Shown one piece after another: positions 54,084 to 62,878 of a stretch of DNA of 64,000 bases. This DNA comes from Methanobrevibacter sp. (GTDB lineage: Archaea; Methanobacteriota; Methanobacteria; Methanobacteriales; Methanobacteriaceae), in NCBI RefSeq assembly GCF_015062985.1, contig NZ_SUTI01000002.1:1-64000 (forward strand). The letters are read 5' to 3'. The notes beneath the pieces are model-generated. The model ran no database searches. It saw nothing but the letters and a program-made list of their open reading frames with translations, and was not told the DNA's origin. Position numbers and translations under genes: made by a program. Numbering within the stretch: position 1 is the stretch's first letter; every line of letters begins with the position of its first letter.

Positions 54084-57000
54084 TTGAACAAGAAAATATT
54101 TGCAATTACTGTACTGCTATTTTTAATAATAGGTATCAGTGCAGTGCATGCTGAAGAAATTAATCAGACAGAAGATAATTTGGAAATTTCTGATTCGGAT
54201 ATCCTCTCTGCCGGCACAGTCAAATCATATACCGGTCTGTTAAATGATATTTCAAAATCACCCGAAACAGGGTTCAACGTCCAATCAGACTATAAATTCA
54301 ACCCTACTAAGGATGAAAATTTAAAGAATGGAATATCTTTAACCGTTGAGGACAATTCGGAATATATAATCGAAGGACACAATCATGTAATCAATGCAAA
54401 CAATCAGGCAGGCATTTTTAAATTTACCAACGGGACTGTCTATATCAACAACCTTAAACTGATTAACGCTGACCGCTCTTCAATAATTTTAAACAACTGC
54501 ATATTATACACAAAGAATGTGACATTTGAAAACAATTATGATTCAGAAGGAGGTGCTGCAGTATATTCATACGGCAGCAATTACTACAGCACAAAAGACA
54601 AATTCATCAACAATGACGCTAAAATGGGAGCATCAATATTTGGCCAAAACAGTATAGTTGAAATTGACCGTTCCACATTTGTCAATGCTAAAGAACTCCA
54701 ATGGGGTTTAATTTATACAAAAAATTCCATTACAACAGTGAAAAATACCGTTTTTGCAAACATGACCTCAAAATATGCCACTGCAATATTCTGTCAAGAA
54801 AACAAACTTAACGTTTTAAACTCCAGATTCATTAATCTATTTGCAAAAAACACCGCAGGAGCTATCGGAGTTAAAAGCACTCTTTCAGTAAATATTGATG
54901 GCTGCAGATTCGTTAATGTTTCCTCAGGTAAAAACGGAGGTGCAGTTTATGCCGACATTAACGAGGATAACGTTAATTATAAATATGGCGTGACTGTGAA
55001 AAATTCCCTGTTTGAAAAATGCTCTTCCGAATTTGGCGGAGCATACGTTCAGTTAGGAGGACAGTTAAAAATTATTGATACTAATTTTAAAAAGAATGTG
55101 GCCGAATATTCCGGAGGAGCCATATACCTTTCAAATACAACCGCAACAATCAGCAATGCAGAACTTAACAGAAATAAGGCAAATCAATTTTATGGAGGGG
55201 CAGCATACATTGATGACAGTAAAGTCATAATTGCTTCCTGTGATGTTCTCAACAATATTGTAGGAACCGAAGGAAGCGGAGTTTACCTCTATTCCAGTCA
55301 ATATGAAATCAAAAACTCAAATTTTGCAAAGAACAATTATAATGTTATTGTGAGTTATTTTGACAGAAAGGGATCATCCTTAAAAAATAATGAAATGAAC
55401 GGAGGAAAAACATTATTAAATCAGGTTGAATACACCTCAGTAGTTGACTATGCCGGTGAAAAAATCATTTTAGACCCTGTAAAAGTTAAAGAAACTGCAA
55501 AAAGTTCCAAATTTGATTTGCGTAAATATAATTTGGCCGGAGTTGTAAAAGATCAGGGCTTCGACGGATCATGCTGGGCATTTGCCGCAACCGGAGCACT
55601 TGAATCCGCATTCCTAAAAGCAACAGGAATCCTGCTGGATATCTCAGAAAACAACATTCAGAATTCAGCATTACACTATGGAACCTTCGGTACTGACAGT
55701 ATTTTCGAATCAGGATATTCAACTTCTGCAATGGGCCTTTTCCTGGCCTGGTTAGGAACCCTGCCTGTAAATTATGACACTTATGATGAGCTTGGTAAAA
55801 TAACATTAACCGCTTTCGCAGAGGATTCCTATCACATCCAGGATACCATCATAATACCTGAACGTGCAAATGCTCTTGACAATGCAAAATTAAAAGATGC
55901 GCTGATAAAATATGGCGGACTGACTGTTCATCTCTATGGAGCATCAGCGAATAATGAGTATTATAATGAGAACACACATGCACAATATTATAACGGCAAA
56001 AGTCCAGGAAACCACTTTGTTACATTAGTGGGCTGGGATGACAATTATTCTAAAAAGAATTTCATCATAACTCCTAAGGGAAACGGTGCATGGATTTGTA
56101 AAAACAGCTGGGGAAGCGAATGGGGTGAAGACGGATACTTCTATGTATCCTACTACGATACCACTTTTGCGATGAAAACCACCTCCGTGGGTTATATAAT
56201 CAACAACACCGAATCATATGAGAGAGCATATCAATATGACATTGGCAGAATGACACGCTACTATGCGGAAAAAACTGGCGATGATATCCGCTTCGTCAAT
56301 ACCTATACTGCAATTGACAACGAAATTATATCAGCCATAGGAACCTACTTTGAAAAAGCCAATGAAAAATACAAGATAACTATTTATGTTGACGGAAAAA
56401 CAGTTTACAGCCAAAGCGGAAAATCCACACATGGAGGATTTTCAACAATCGACCTGAACAAGCAGATTGCGGTTAACCAAGACCATGAATTTTCAGTGGA
56501 AATAAAAGCAAAGGCCATGCCATTACTTGAAGACACCAGAATTCATTTCGAAAAAGAAAAAAGTGTTGCCTACTATATCGACGGCGGCTATGAAGATTTG
56601 GGACCTTCAGGCATCACAGCATGTATTAAGGCATACACCTTTACAAACCCAAATCCTGGAAAAACAAAAGCACACTATAATACAAAAAACAACAAAGTGA
56701 CCGTCAAATCAAATGCCAACGGAAAAATAATTTCAATTGTCAAGGACAATAAAATACTTGGCAGTGCAACCGTAACTAATGGTGAAGCAATATTCGATTT
56801 GGATTTGGAACCCGGAACCTACAGCGTTGATACTCCATATGACGATGATGACGACATTCTGGAATGGTTTGAAATATTGGATTCCATTGAACTTGATGAC
56901 TACATTACAATAGGATTTAATGTGCAAACCCCTATTGAAGCTGAATTCCTTGACATGTTTGAGGATGAATTATCCAACACTACCGTAATATATGAACTTG

Positions 57001-58058
57001 ATGGAGAATCTTTCTCTGGAACTACTGACAACAAAGGAATCCTCTCCCTTGACCTGTCAGATTTATCCATCGGAGAGCATGCTCTATTTTTAGAAAATCC
57101 GGATACCCTTGAAGAAACATTCATCATAATTAACGTAGTTTCAAGATTTAGCGAAAATTCAGATGTGAACATGCGCCAAGGCGACGGGTCAAGCTTTAAA
57201 GTTCTCGTGCATGGGGATGACGGAAATCCAGTAGGTGCAGACGAGACCGTATCCATCAGACTGAATGGAAAAACTTATGATGTAAAAACAGACAGTGACG
57301 GCTATGCTGTTCTAACAATACCTGACAGCCTTAAGAGTGGAACTTACACATTAACCGCTACATATGCAGGCCAAATCATCAAAAACACTGTCAAAGTGAC
57401 ATCTGGCGTAAACCCCGCAAAAAGTACCGTTAAATCATATCCAGAAGGAAAAACCCCAGTTATCACTAAAAAAGTAACATCCAACTTCAACACCAAAACA
57501 TACAATGCAAAAATTACCCTCAAACAGAGTGTAGATAAAAAACTTAAAACAGGAACCAATTTTAAATATAATGGTGCTTACCTTAAAAACGGTAAAATTA
57601 TAGTAAAATCAAATGCAAACGGTGCAAAAATCTCCATTGTGAAAAACAATAAAGTGATTGCTACTGCAGTTGTAATAAACGGTGAAGCAATATTTGATTT
57701 GGACTTGGAACCTGGAACCTACAGCATCATTGTCCAATCTGAAGACAGTGAAAAAATCATAGAAAGCTTTGAAATAATAAGTGCTATTGACCTTGGTGAT
57801 GCAATAATAACAGGAGAAGATGCTCAGACCACCCTTGAAATTGAATTTGTAGATGAGGACAGTTTCAAGCTATCAGACACAAACGTTACCTTCTATCTGG
57901 ATGGTGAAAAATACACTGAACCTATTGAAAACGGAACAATATCTATTAACATGACTGATTTAACCGTTGGAAACCATACTTTTGTTGTGGAAAATCCGGT
58001 AAACTCACAAGAAAGCGCAACAACGATTGAGGTTGTCAGGGATTTGGTGGCAATTTAA
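54084..58058 (+). CDS. secreted adhesin-like protein with papain-type protease domain
   Basis: A 1324-aa exported protein. The TTG at 54084 follows GGAGGA by 7-8 nt and begins a signal peptide (MNKKIFAITVLLFL..., cleavage near VHAEE); an earlier in-frame TTG at 54069 overlaps the ribosome binding site. Domains: parallel beta-helix (~35-460), C1A peptidase (~480-700) with oxyanion Gln and nucleophile Cys in KDQGFDGSCWAFAA, His in GNHFVTLVGWDD and Asn in CKNSWGSEWGEDG, then several Ig-like domains. A duplicated module (VKSNANG...EAIFDLDLEPGTYS) occurs near ~875 and ~1175. No C-terminal anchor is visible. Confidence 0.85.
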   Translation: MNKKIFAITVLLFLIIGISAVHAEEINQTEDNLEISDSDILSAGTVKSYTGLLNDISKSPETGFNVQSDYKFNPTKDENLKNGISLTVEDNSEYIIEGHNHVINANNQAGIFKFTNGTVYINNLKLINADRSSIILNNCILYTKNVTFENNYDSEGGAAVYSYGSNYYSTKDKFINNDAKMGASIFGQNSIVEIDRSTFVNAKELQWGLIYTKNSITTVKNTVFANMTSKYATAIFCQENKLNVLNSRFINLFAKNTAGAIGVKSTLSVNIDGCRFVNVSSGKNGGAVYADINEDNVNYKYGVTVKNSLFEKCSSEFGGAYVQLGGQLKIIDTNFKKNVAEYSGGAIYLSNTTATISNAELNRNKANQFYGGAAYIDDSKVIIASCDVLNNIVGTEGSGVYLYSSQYEIKNSNFAKNNYNVIVSYFDRKGSSLKNNEMNGGKTLLNQVEYTSVVDYAGEKIILDPVKVKETAKSSKFDLRKYNLAGVVKDQGFDGSCWAFAATGALESAFLKATGILLDISENNIQNSALHYGTFGTDSIFESGYSTSAMGLFLAWLGTLPVNYDTYDELGKITLTAFAEDSYHIQDTIIIPERANALDNAKLKDALIKYGGLTVHLYGASANNEYYNENTHAQYYNGKSPGNHFVTLVGWDDNYSKKNFIITPKGNGAWICKNSWGSEWGEDGYFYVSYYDTTFAMKTTSVGYIINNTESYERAYQYDIGRMTRYYAEKTGDDIRFVNTYTAIDNEIISAIGTYFEKANEKYKITIYVDGKTVYSQSGKSTHGGFSTIDLNKQIAVNQDHEFSVEIKAKAMPLLEDTRIHFEKEKSVAYYIDGGYEDLGPSGITACIKAYTFTNPNPGKTKAHYNTKNNKVTVKSNANGKIISIVKDNKILGSATVTNGEAIFDLDLEPGTYSVDTPYDDDDDILEWFEILDSIELDDYITIGFNVQTPIEAEFLDMFEDELSNTTVIYELDGESFSGTTDNKGILSLDLSDLSIGEHALFLENPDTLEETFIIINVVSRFSENSDVNMRQGDGSSFKVLVHGDDGNPVGADETVSIRLNGKTYDVKTDSDGYAVLTIPDSLKSGTYTLTATYAGQIIKNTVKVTSGVNPAKSTVKSYPEGKTPVITKKVTSNFNTKTYNAKITLKQSVDKKLKTGTNFKYNGAYLKNGKIIVKSNANGAKISIVKNNKVIATAVVINGEAIFDLDLEPGTYSIIVQSEDSEKIIESFEIISAIDLGDAIITGEDAQTTLEIEFVDEDSFKLSDTNVTFYLDGEKYTEPIENGTISINMTDLTVGNHTFVVENPVNSQESATTIEVVRDLVAI

Positions 58059-58071
58059 AACCTAAACAATT

Positions 58072-58095
58072 GAAAGTTAAAAAAAATTAACTTTC
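58072..58095 (+). terminator. terminator of the papain-domain adhesin
   Basis: GAAAGTTAA/TTAACTTTC form a perfect 9-bp stem with an A6 loop, followed by ATTATTTTCTTTATTTTT. Confidence 0.6.
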
Positions 58096-58233
58096 ATTAT
58101 TTTCTTTATTTTTAACCATGCATCGCCCCAAAATGTTTTAAAAAAATATTCCCATAATCTCCAGTTCTTGAAAAATTATATATTGTCTTAAAAAATATAT
58201 AATAGTAACAACCAAAAACGGAGAAAAAAATCA

Positions 58234-59272
58234 ATGAGTAACAATAGAGTTGAATGGATTGATTTTGTACGTGCAATTGCAATCTTGACAGTTTTATACA
58301 TTCATGCAACTGACGGCATTTTTATAATATCTCAGATGCAATAATGAATTATACAATTTATTCAAGAATATTTAATTTTGCTTCTCTTTTTATAGGACGT
58401 ATCGGTGTTCCATTCTTTTTAATGATTACAGGTTACTTGTTATTGGACAGATCCTATGATGATGAGCGTGTCTGCAAGTTCTGGACTAAAAATTGTAAAG
58501 GATTAATCATCGTTACAGTGCTTTGGTCAATAATTTATGCGCTTAGTTTGCAGGTAATAACCCTTGAAAACAGCCAAGTTAATTTTGCTGAGGCAGGAAA
58601 TCTTTTCTTTAGCCATATGTGGTATATGCCTATGATTATCGGAATGTACATTTCAATTCCATTTGTAGCAAGCGCATTGAAACACTTTGATACAGAAACC
58701 ATCAACCAGGCAACAATCGTATTTTCATTGCTGGCATTCCTACTGCCATTCATAACAATTGTATTGGAAATGCACGGCATTCAAAACGTTAATATTCAGT
58801 ACTGCCTCGGATTTAGTGGTGGGGTTTATGGAATTTACATAATTCTCGGATATCTGGTCAAGAAGGGCAGGTTTAAAAAATATAAATCAAGAAACCTCGG
58901 ATTGCTTGCAGTAGTATCATTTATAATATGCGTATTATTCCAATACTATGCATTCATCAAAGGATACAATTTTGTCCTATGGTATGAATTCCCATTTGTT
59001 TTAATAGGATCTTTTACATTGTTTGAGTTATGCTCCAGAATAGAAAAAGTCAGGGCATTTTCATTAGTAAGCTTTTTATCAAAATACTCATTTGCAGTAT
59101 TTTTAGTTCATAACCTATTTAGATTAGCGTTACTGCCTGTTGTTGTTGACCTACCATACTCAGAACCTGTAAAAGCAATAATTCTTTGGATTTTACTAAT
59201 TATATTAAGCTACATCGCTGAGTAATTATCTATAGAATCCCAAAAATCGGAAGATATATACTTTATATGTAG
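58234..59272 (+). pseudogene. acyltransferase-3 family membrane protein, two frameshifts
   Basis: Reading from ATG 58234 gives RVEWIDFVRAIAILTVLYIHA, the typical first helix of acyltransferase-3 (OafA-like) proteins, then a stop at 58346-58348. The homologous reading continues in another frame (SDAIMNYTIYSRIFN..., 10-TM body) after a T5 tract near 58319-58323; one more T would restore the frame. At 59218-59222 a second one-base loss creates a stop; the other frame continues VIIYRIPKIGRYILYM to a TAG at 59270. Likely role would be O-acetylation of a surface glycan. Either a decayed gene, a switchable one, or two sequencing errors. Confidence 0.8.
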
Positions 59273-60126
59273 TTCATTATCTCTTTTTTTACTTCTTTTA
59301 ATGCCTGTCCTGCTTCAGGTGAAGGGAATAACGGGTAAATATGGAATAAACCTTCTCCGGTTATAAACTTAACATCAACGCCGTCATCGTTGAGATTATC
59401 AGCATATCTTTTAATGTCCTTGTAAAAAATCTCATTGGTGCCTGCAAAGATTATGGTTTTCGGAAGTCCCTTATTGTCTCCATATAGCGGACTTACCCTA
59501 TAATCCTTTGTATCAAAATCTCCGGACCATAATTTTCCTATCTCTTTTAAACCAATCTCTCCCAGAATAGGATCATTTTCACTGTCATAGGGAGTATCAG
59601 ACATTGAAATGTCAACCCATGGAGAAAAGGCTATTATCCTATCCGGCTGCGGCAAATTAATTTCTTTTAAATATTGGCAGAATGATAATGCAAATCCTCC
59701 TCCTGCCGAATCGCCCATTACAGTCAAATTAGTTCTGTTAATTAAACCTTCATAGATAGGCATTATCATCTCAAAAGTTTCACTCGCATTATGCAAAGGA
59801 GCGAGCGGGTAAACAGGCGCTAGTACGAATGCATTTAATTTTCGTGAAAGCAAAAAGCAATATAACAAATGTTGATAGTTTATTTCATTAATGTATGCTC
59901 CGCCATGTATGTATAAAATTGTGTTTTTGGCATTTTCATCTCCAAATGTGAACACCTGCATACCATTTAAACTGGTGCTTTTAAAAATAGCTTTTGGGAT
60001 TTTAACTGGGGATTTTGATTTTTCCTTTATAAAATCATCTATTTCATCTTTTGAATCCATATACTTCGGTTTGGTATATTTCAATATTTTTTCTTCAATA
60101 CGTGCAATAAATGATTTGTCCGCCAT
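59263..60126 (-). CDS. alpha/beta hydrolase (hormone-sensitive-lipase-like esterase)
   Basis: A 287-aa cytosolic esterase/lipase-type protein. HGGAYINE gives the oxyanion hole, GDSAGGGFALSFC the nucleophile Ser, an Asp lies in the SPLYGDN/FAGTNEIFYKDI region and the late FHIYPLFP provides the His. GTGATATCT before the ATG at 60126 makes that start better than the GTG at 60135. Its 3' end overlaps the 3' end of the acyltransferase pseudogene. Confidence 0.85.
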   Translation of the reverse strand: MADKSFIARIEEKILKYTKPKYMDSKDEIDDFIKEKSKSPVKIPKAIFKSTSLNGMQVFTFGDENAKNTILYIHGGAYINEINYQHLLYCFLLSRKLNAFVLAPVYPLAPLHNASETFEMIMPIYEGLINRTNLTVMGDSAGGGFALSFCQYLKEINLPQPDRIIAFSPWVDISMSDTPYDSENDPILGEIGLKEIGKLWSGDFDTKDYRVSPLYGDNKGLPKTIIFAGTNEIFYKDIKRYADNLNDDGVDVKFITGEGLFHIYPLFPSPEAGQALKEVKKEIMNYI

Positions 60127-60238
60127 AGATATCACTGAAATTCAACTTTTCATAAAGCCATGTTATTCTTTTGTTCATTTTACAAATTAAATCTTCAGAA
60201 ATCCTTGAGATAATGTATGATGAATGTGAAAAGGGAGT

Positions 60239-60265
60239 TTAAGCAGGATTTGAAATCCTGCTTAA
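60239..60265 (-). terminator. strong hairpin after the small anchored secreted protein gene
   Basis: A perfect 12-bp stem (TTAAGCAGGATT/AATCCTGCTTAA) with a 3-nt loop, 21 bp after the stop of the gene ending at 60286 and also downstream of no + strand gene. It is the most GC-rich hairpin near a gene end in the window; a 3'-end-protecting role is possible. Confidence 0.6.
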
Positions 60266-60285
60266 TATTAAGGTTAATGATCAAT

Positions 60286-60690
60286 TTAATCTTTTTTTCT
60301 TAAAATAGTGTATCCTCCTAAAAGAGCAGATACACCGAGTAATGCTAAGATTGGATGACCAGTTGCAAACATTGCGTGAGGAACAGTTGTATTTCCAGCA
60401 TTTTCTGCAATTTCTGGAACACTTTCATTTGCAGTATCATTGGTCACATTAACAGTTGTATTAGCAGTATCAACAGCATTATCTACATTATTTCCTGTTT
60501 CATTGTATTGACTGCCTGCCCAACCATCTTCATCTTGGTATTTGCTGCTTGCTAAAGCGCCATCATCCTGGTATTGGCTTTCACCCAGAGCAGCAAAATC
60601 ATCACTCACATTTGTAGCGCAAACTGCAGATGCTGAACCAATAACACAGAATATTGCTATTAGTACGAAAAATTTTTTAATTAAATCCAT
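60286..60690 (-). CDS. small secreted, C-terminally anchored protein
   Basis: A 134-aa protein. A longer frame begins at 60804, but GGTGATTATAGTT before the ATG at 60690 opens a signal peptide (MDLIKKFFVLIAIFC..., cleavage near SAVCA). The mature part has three short degenerate repeats around SQYQDDG/SKYQDED/SQYNETG, an Asn/Thr/Val-rich stretch with several N-glycosylation sequons, and a C-terminal hydrophobic helix ending RKKD, like an archaeal surface-anchoring tail. Function unknown. Confidence 0.75.
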   Translation of the reverse strand: MDLIKKFFVLIAIFCVIGSASAVCATNVSDDFAALGESQYQDDGALASSKYQDEDGWAGSQYNETGNNVDNAVDTANTTVNVTNDTANESVPEIAENAGNTTVPHAMFATGHPILALLGVSALLGGYTILRKKD

Positions 60691-61013
60691 AACTATAATC
60701 ACCGTAATAATAATCAATTTAAACAAGCCGGTTTTAAAGAAACCAACTCCATTTACACAAATAATTATATGAAAAAGACCATATATAAAGTTTTTCGAAT
60801 GCAAGCACTCACTTGCATCTTAAAATGATGAAAAAAGAATGAATAATTATTTATTTATAAAAATAATGCAAATAAACTTTTTATATTGCCCCTAAACGAT
60901 TTAATGTTCTGATTCACTAACAGGAACTAAATGAAAAATTCAATTAAAATCAGAATTATGCAATAATAATCTGCAGGTAATGTTTTTTAATAAATCCAAA
61001 TAAATAATTACCC

Positions 61014-61577
61014 ATGAAAGAAATTGAAAAAATGCAGGCAGGACTTGAATATTGCTACGATGATGAAGATATATCAATGATGAAACTGCACGCCATTGAA
61101 AATGCAAACATATTTAATTCGCTTGCAGAAGATGATTTGGACAAACAGCATGAAGTGCTATCCGAGATTTTAGGTTCAGTAGGTGAAAAGGTCTGGATTG
61201 CAAAACGATTCTGCTTTGATAATGGAAAAAACATCCATATCGGAAACAATTTTACAGGAAACTTCAATCTGACAATCCTCGACATTAAAGAGGTATATAT
61301 TGGAGATAATGTTATGATCGGTCCGAACACTACCATAACGGCAGTCGGTCACCCTTTATCCCCTAAAAAAAGACGCGAACATTTAGGGCAGGGAAGTGAA
61401 ATCAGAATCGGAAATGATGTGTGGATAGGGGCCAACGTTACTATTTTGCCGGGAGTTACAATTGGTGATAATGTCGTTATCGGTGCCGGGGCCGTTGTTA
61501 CAAAGGACATTCCAGATAATTCACTTGCAGTCGGCGTTCCAGCACGTGTAGTAAAAGAAATTGAAAATGACGTATAA
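61014..61577 (+). CDS. maltose/galactoside-type O-acetyltransferase
   Basis: A 187-aa left-handed beta-helix acetyltransferase of the LacA/Maa/NodL group: the N-terminal maltose-acetyltransferase helical part, NIHIGNNFTGNFNLTILD, the catalytic His in TAVGHPLSP, and hexapeptide runs IGNDVWIGANVTILPGVTIG with KDIPDNSLAVGVPARV at the end. It may acetylate a sugar or surface glycan, but the substrate is unknown. Start is ATG 61014 with little ribosome-binding sequence. Confidence 0.9.
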   Translation: MKEIEKMQAGLEYCYDDEDISMMKLHAIENANIFNSLAEDDLDKQHEVLSEILGSVGEKVWIAKRFCFDNGKNIHIGNNFTGNFNLTILDIKEVYIGDNVMIGPNTTITAVGHPLSPKKRREHLGQGSEIRIGNDVWIGANVTILPGVTIGDNVVIGAGAVVTKDIPDNSLAVGVPARVVKEIENDV

Positions 61578-61619
61578 ATAACATAACAACAAATTATATA
61601 TTAATTAGGTTGTGTTACT

Positions 61620-62804
61620 ATGGATGCCGTTACCAAAGAAAAATTAAAACTAGCACAAAAATTCAAAAAAGAAAACAAAATTGATGAAGCAGAGGAAATC
61701 TACAGGGAATTTTGGGAAAAATCTCCAGAGGGATTTTCTGAATTTGACAAGACCACCTTCAGCTGGATTCTCTACAACAAATACATTAAAAATAATGAAG
61801 ACCTTGATGAGATTCTTGAAAATGCAGAACTGATTACTGAAGTTAAAAAACAGCAAAACCAATCACAGGACAGTAAATACCCATGCCCTTATACATTGAC
61901 CATCTTAAAGGTTCTCGAAAACTTAAATAAAAATAATGACTTTGAAGAGGTCGTGATGTGGGCTGAAAAAATCAATCCCGATTATCTAAGCGCAAAGGCA
62001 AGTGACTTCAATGGAAGGAAATATCCTTCAAACAAAGAAAAGTACTACAGCCAGCTGACAAAAGCCCTTTTGAAACTTGATGACATTGACAACTGTTATG
62101 AATTATCAAAAGAGGCTCTTGGATTGGAAGAGTTGACTGATGATACCTGGTTTAATTGGAGATTATCCAAATGTGCCAATGAACTAGGGGAATACGATGA
62201 AGCTATTGAATGCCTTGAAAAAATGATTGCAAAAAAGCCGGACTGGTATATGAAAGCTGAAATAGCCAACAGCTACTATTTCAAAGGGGACTTTGAAAAT
62301 TCACTTAACTATGCCATCGACGCCGTTTTAACTCCAGCTCCAAGTGAAAGCAAAGTAAATGTTTATTCCCTGATTGCTGATTTGATTGAAGAGGAATATC
62401 CTGAAGAGGCGCTTAAACACAGATATCTGGAATACAGCATCAGACTCAACAAGGAATGGAAAATTGATGACCGGCTAGAAGAAGAAATAGAAAAGGCAAG
62501 CCTTGACACAGAAAATACCCAATACTGGAAAATCGAAAAGGAACTGAAGGGCTTTTGGAATGAACTGAAATACAAAAATCAGGAAGTTCAATATGGGATA
62601 ATAAGCAGGATATTGCCTCATGGAAAAGCAGGTTTTATCCAAACTGAAGATGGGAAATCCTATTACTTTAAAAAATATGAATTCAAAGGATCTGAAGATG
62701 AATTCCATGAAAGGACAAGCGTCAGCTTTTATCTTGAAGAGGGATACGACAAGTCTAAAGATGAAATAAAAATGAATGCAGTAAACATTAACACCATAAA
62801 CTGA
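61620..62804 (+). CDS. TPR protein with C-terminal cold-shock-like domain
   Basis: A 394-aa protein. Residues ~1-300 are helical repeats of TPR type (for example YDEAIECLEKMIAKKPDWY near 198-216 and DFENSLNYAIDAV). The C-terminal ~70 residues (VQYGIISRILPHGKAGFIQTE, YYFKKYEF) look like a cold-shock/OB-type nucleic-acid-binding fold. A protein that couples repeats to RNA binding is suggested. It lies 42 bp after the acetyltransferase gene. Confidence 0.7.
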   Translation: MDAVTKEKLKLAQKFKKENKIDEAEEIYREFWEKSPEGFSEFDKTTFSWILYNKYIKNNEDLDEILENAELITEVKKQQNQSQDSKYPCPYTLTILKVLENLNKNNDFEEVVMWAEKINPDYLSAKASDFNGRKYPSNKEKYYSQLTKALLKLDDIDNCYELSKEALGLEELTDDTWFNWRLSKCANELGEYDEAIECLEKMIAKKPDWYMKAEIANSYYFKGDFENSLNYAIDAVLTPAPSESKVNVYSLIADLIEEEYPEEALKHRYLEYSIRLNKEWKIDDRLEEEIEKASLDTENTQYWKIEKELKGFWNELKYKNQEVQYGIISRILPHGKAGFIQTEDGKSYYFKKYEFKGSEDEFHERTSVSFYLEEGYDKSKDEIKMNAVNINTIN

Positions 62805-62856
62805 ATGTGAAAATCCAGATTAATAGCTTTTAAATTTAAAAAAAAAGAAAATTTGG

Positions 62857-62878
62857 GAAGTAATCATCTGATTACTTC
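62857..62878 (-). terminator. valS stop-codon hairpin terminator
   Basis: GAAGTAATCA/TGATTACTTC form a 10-bp inverted repeat that contains the TGA stop (62864-62866) and is followed on the minus strand by CCCAAATTTTCTTTTTTTTT. Confidence 0.6.

Noticed and set aside
60691..60804. 38-residue N-terminal extension of the small secreted protein
   Set aside because: It would bury the signal peptide; the GGTGAT site lies right before the ATG at 60690.
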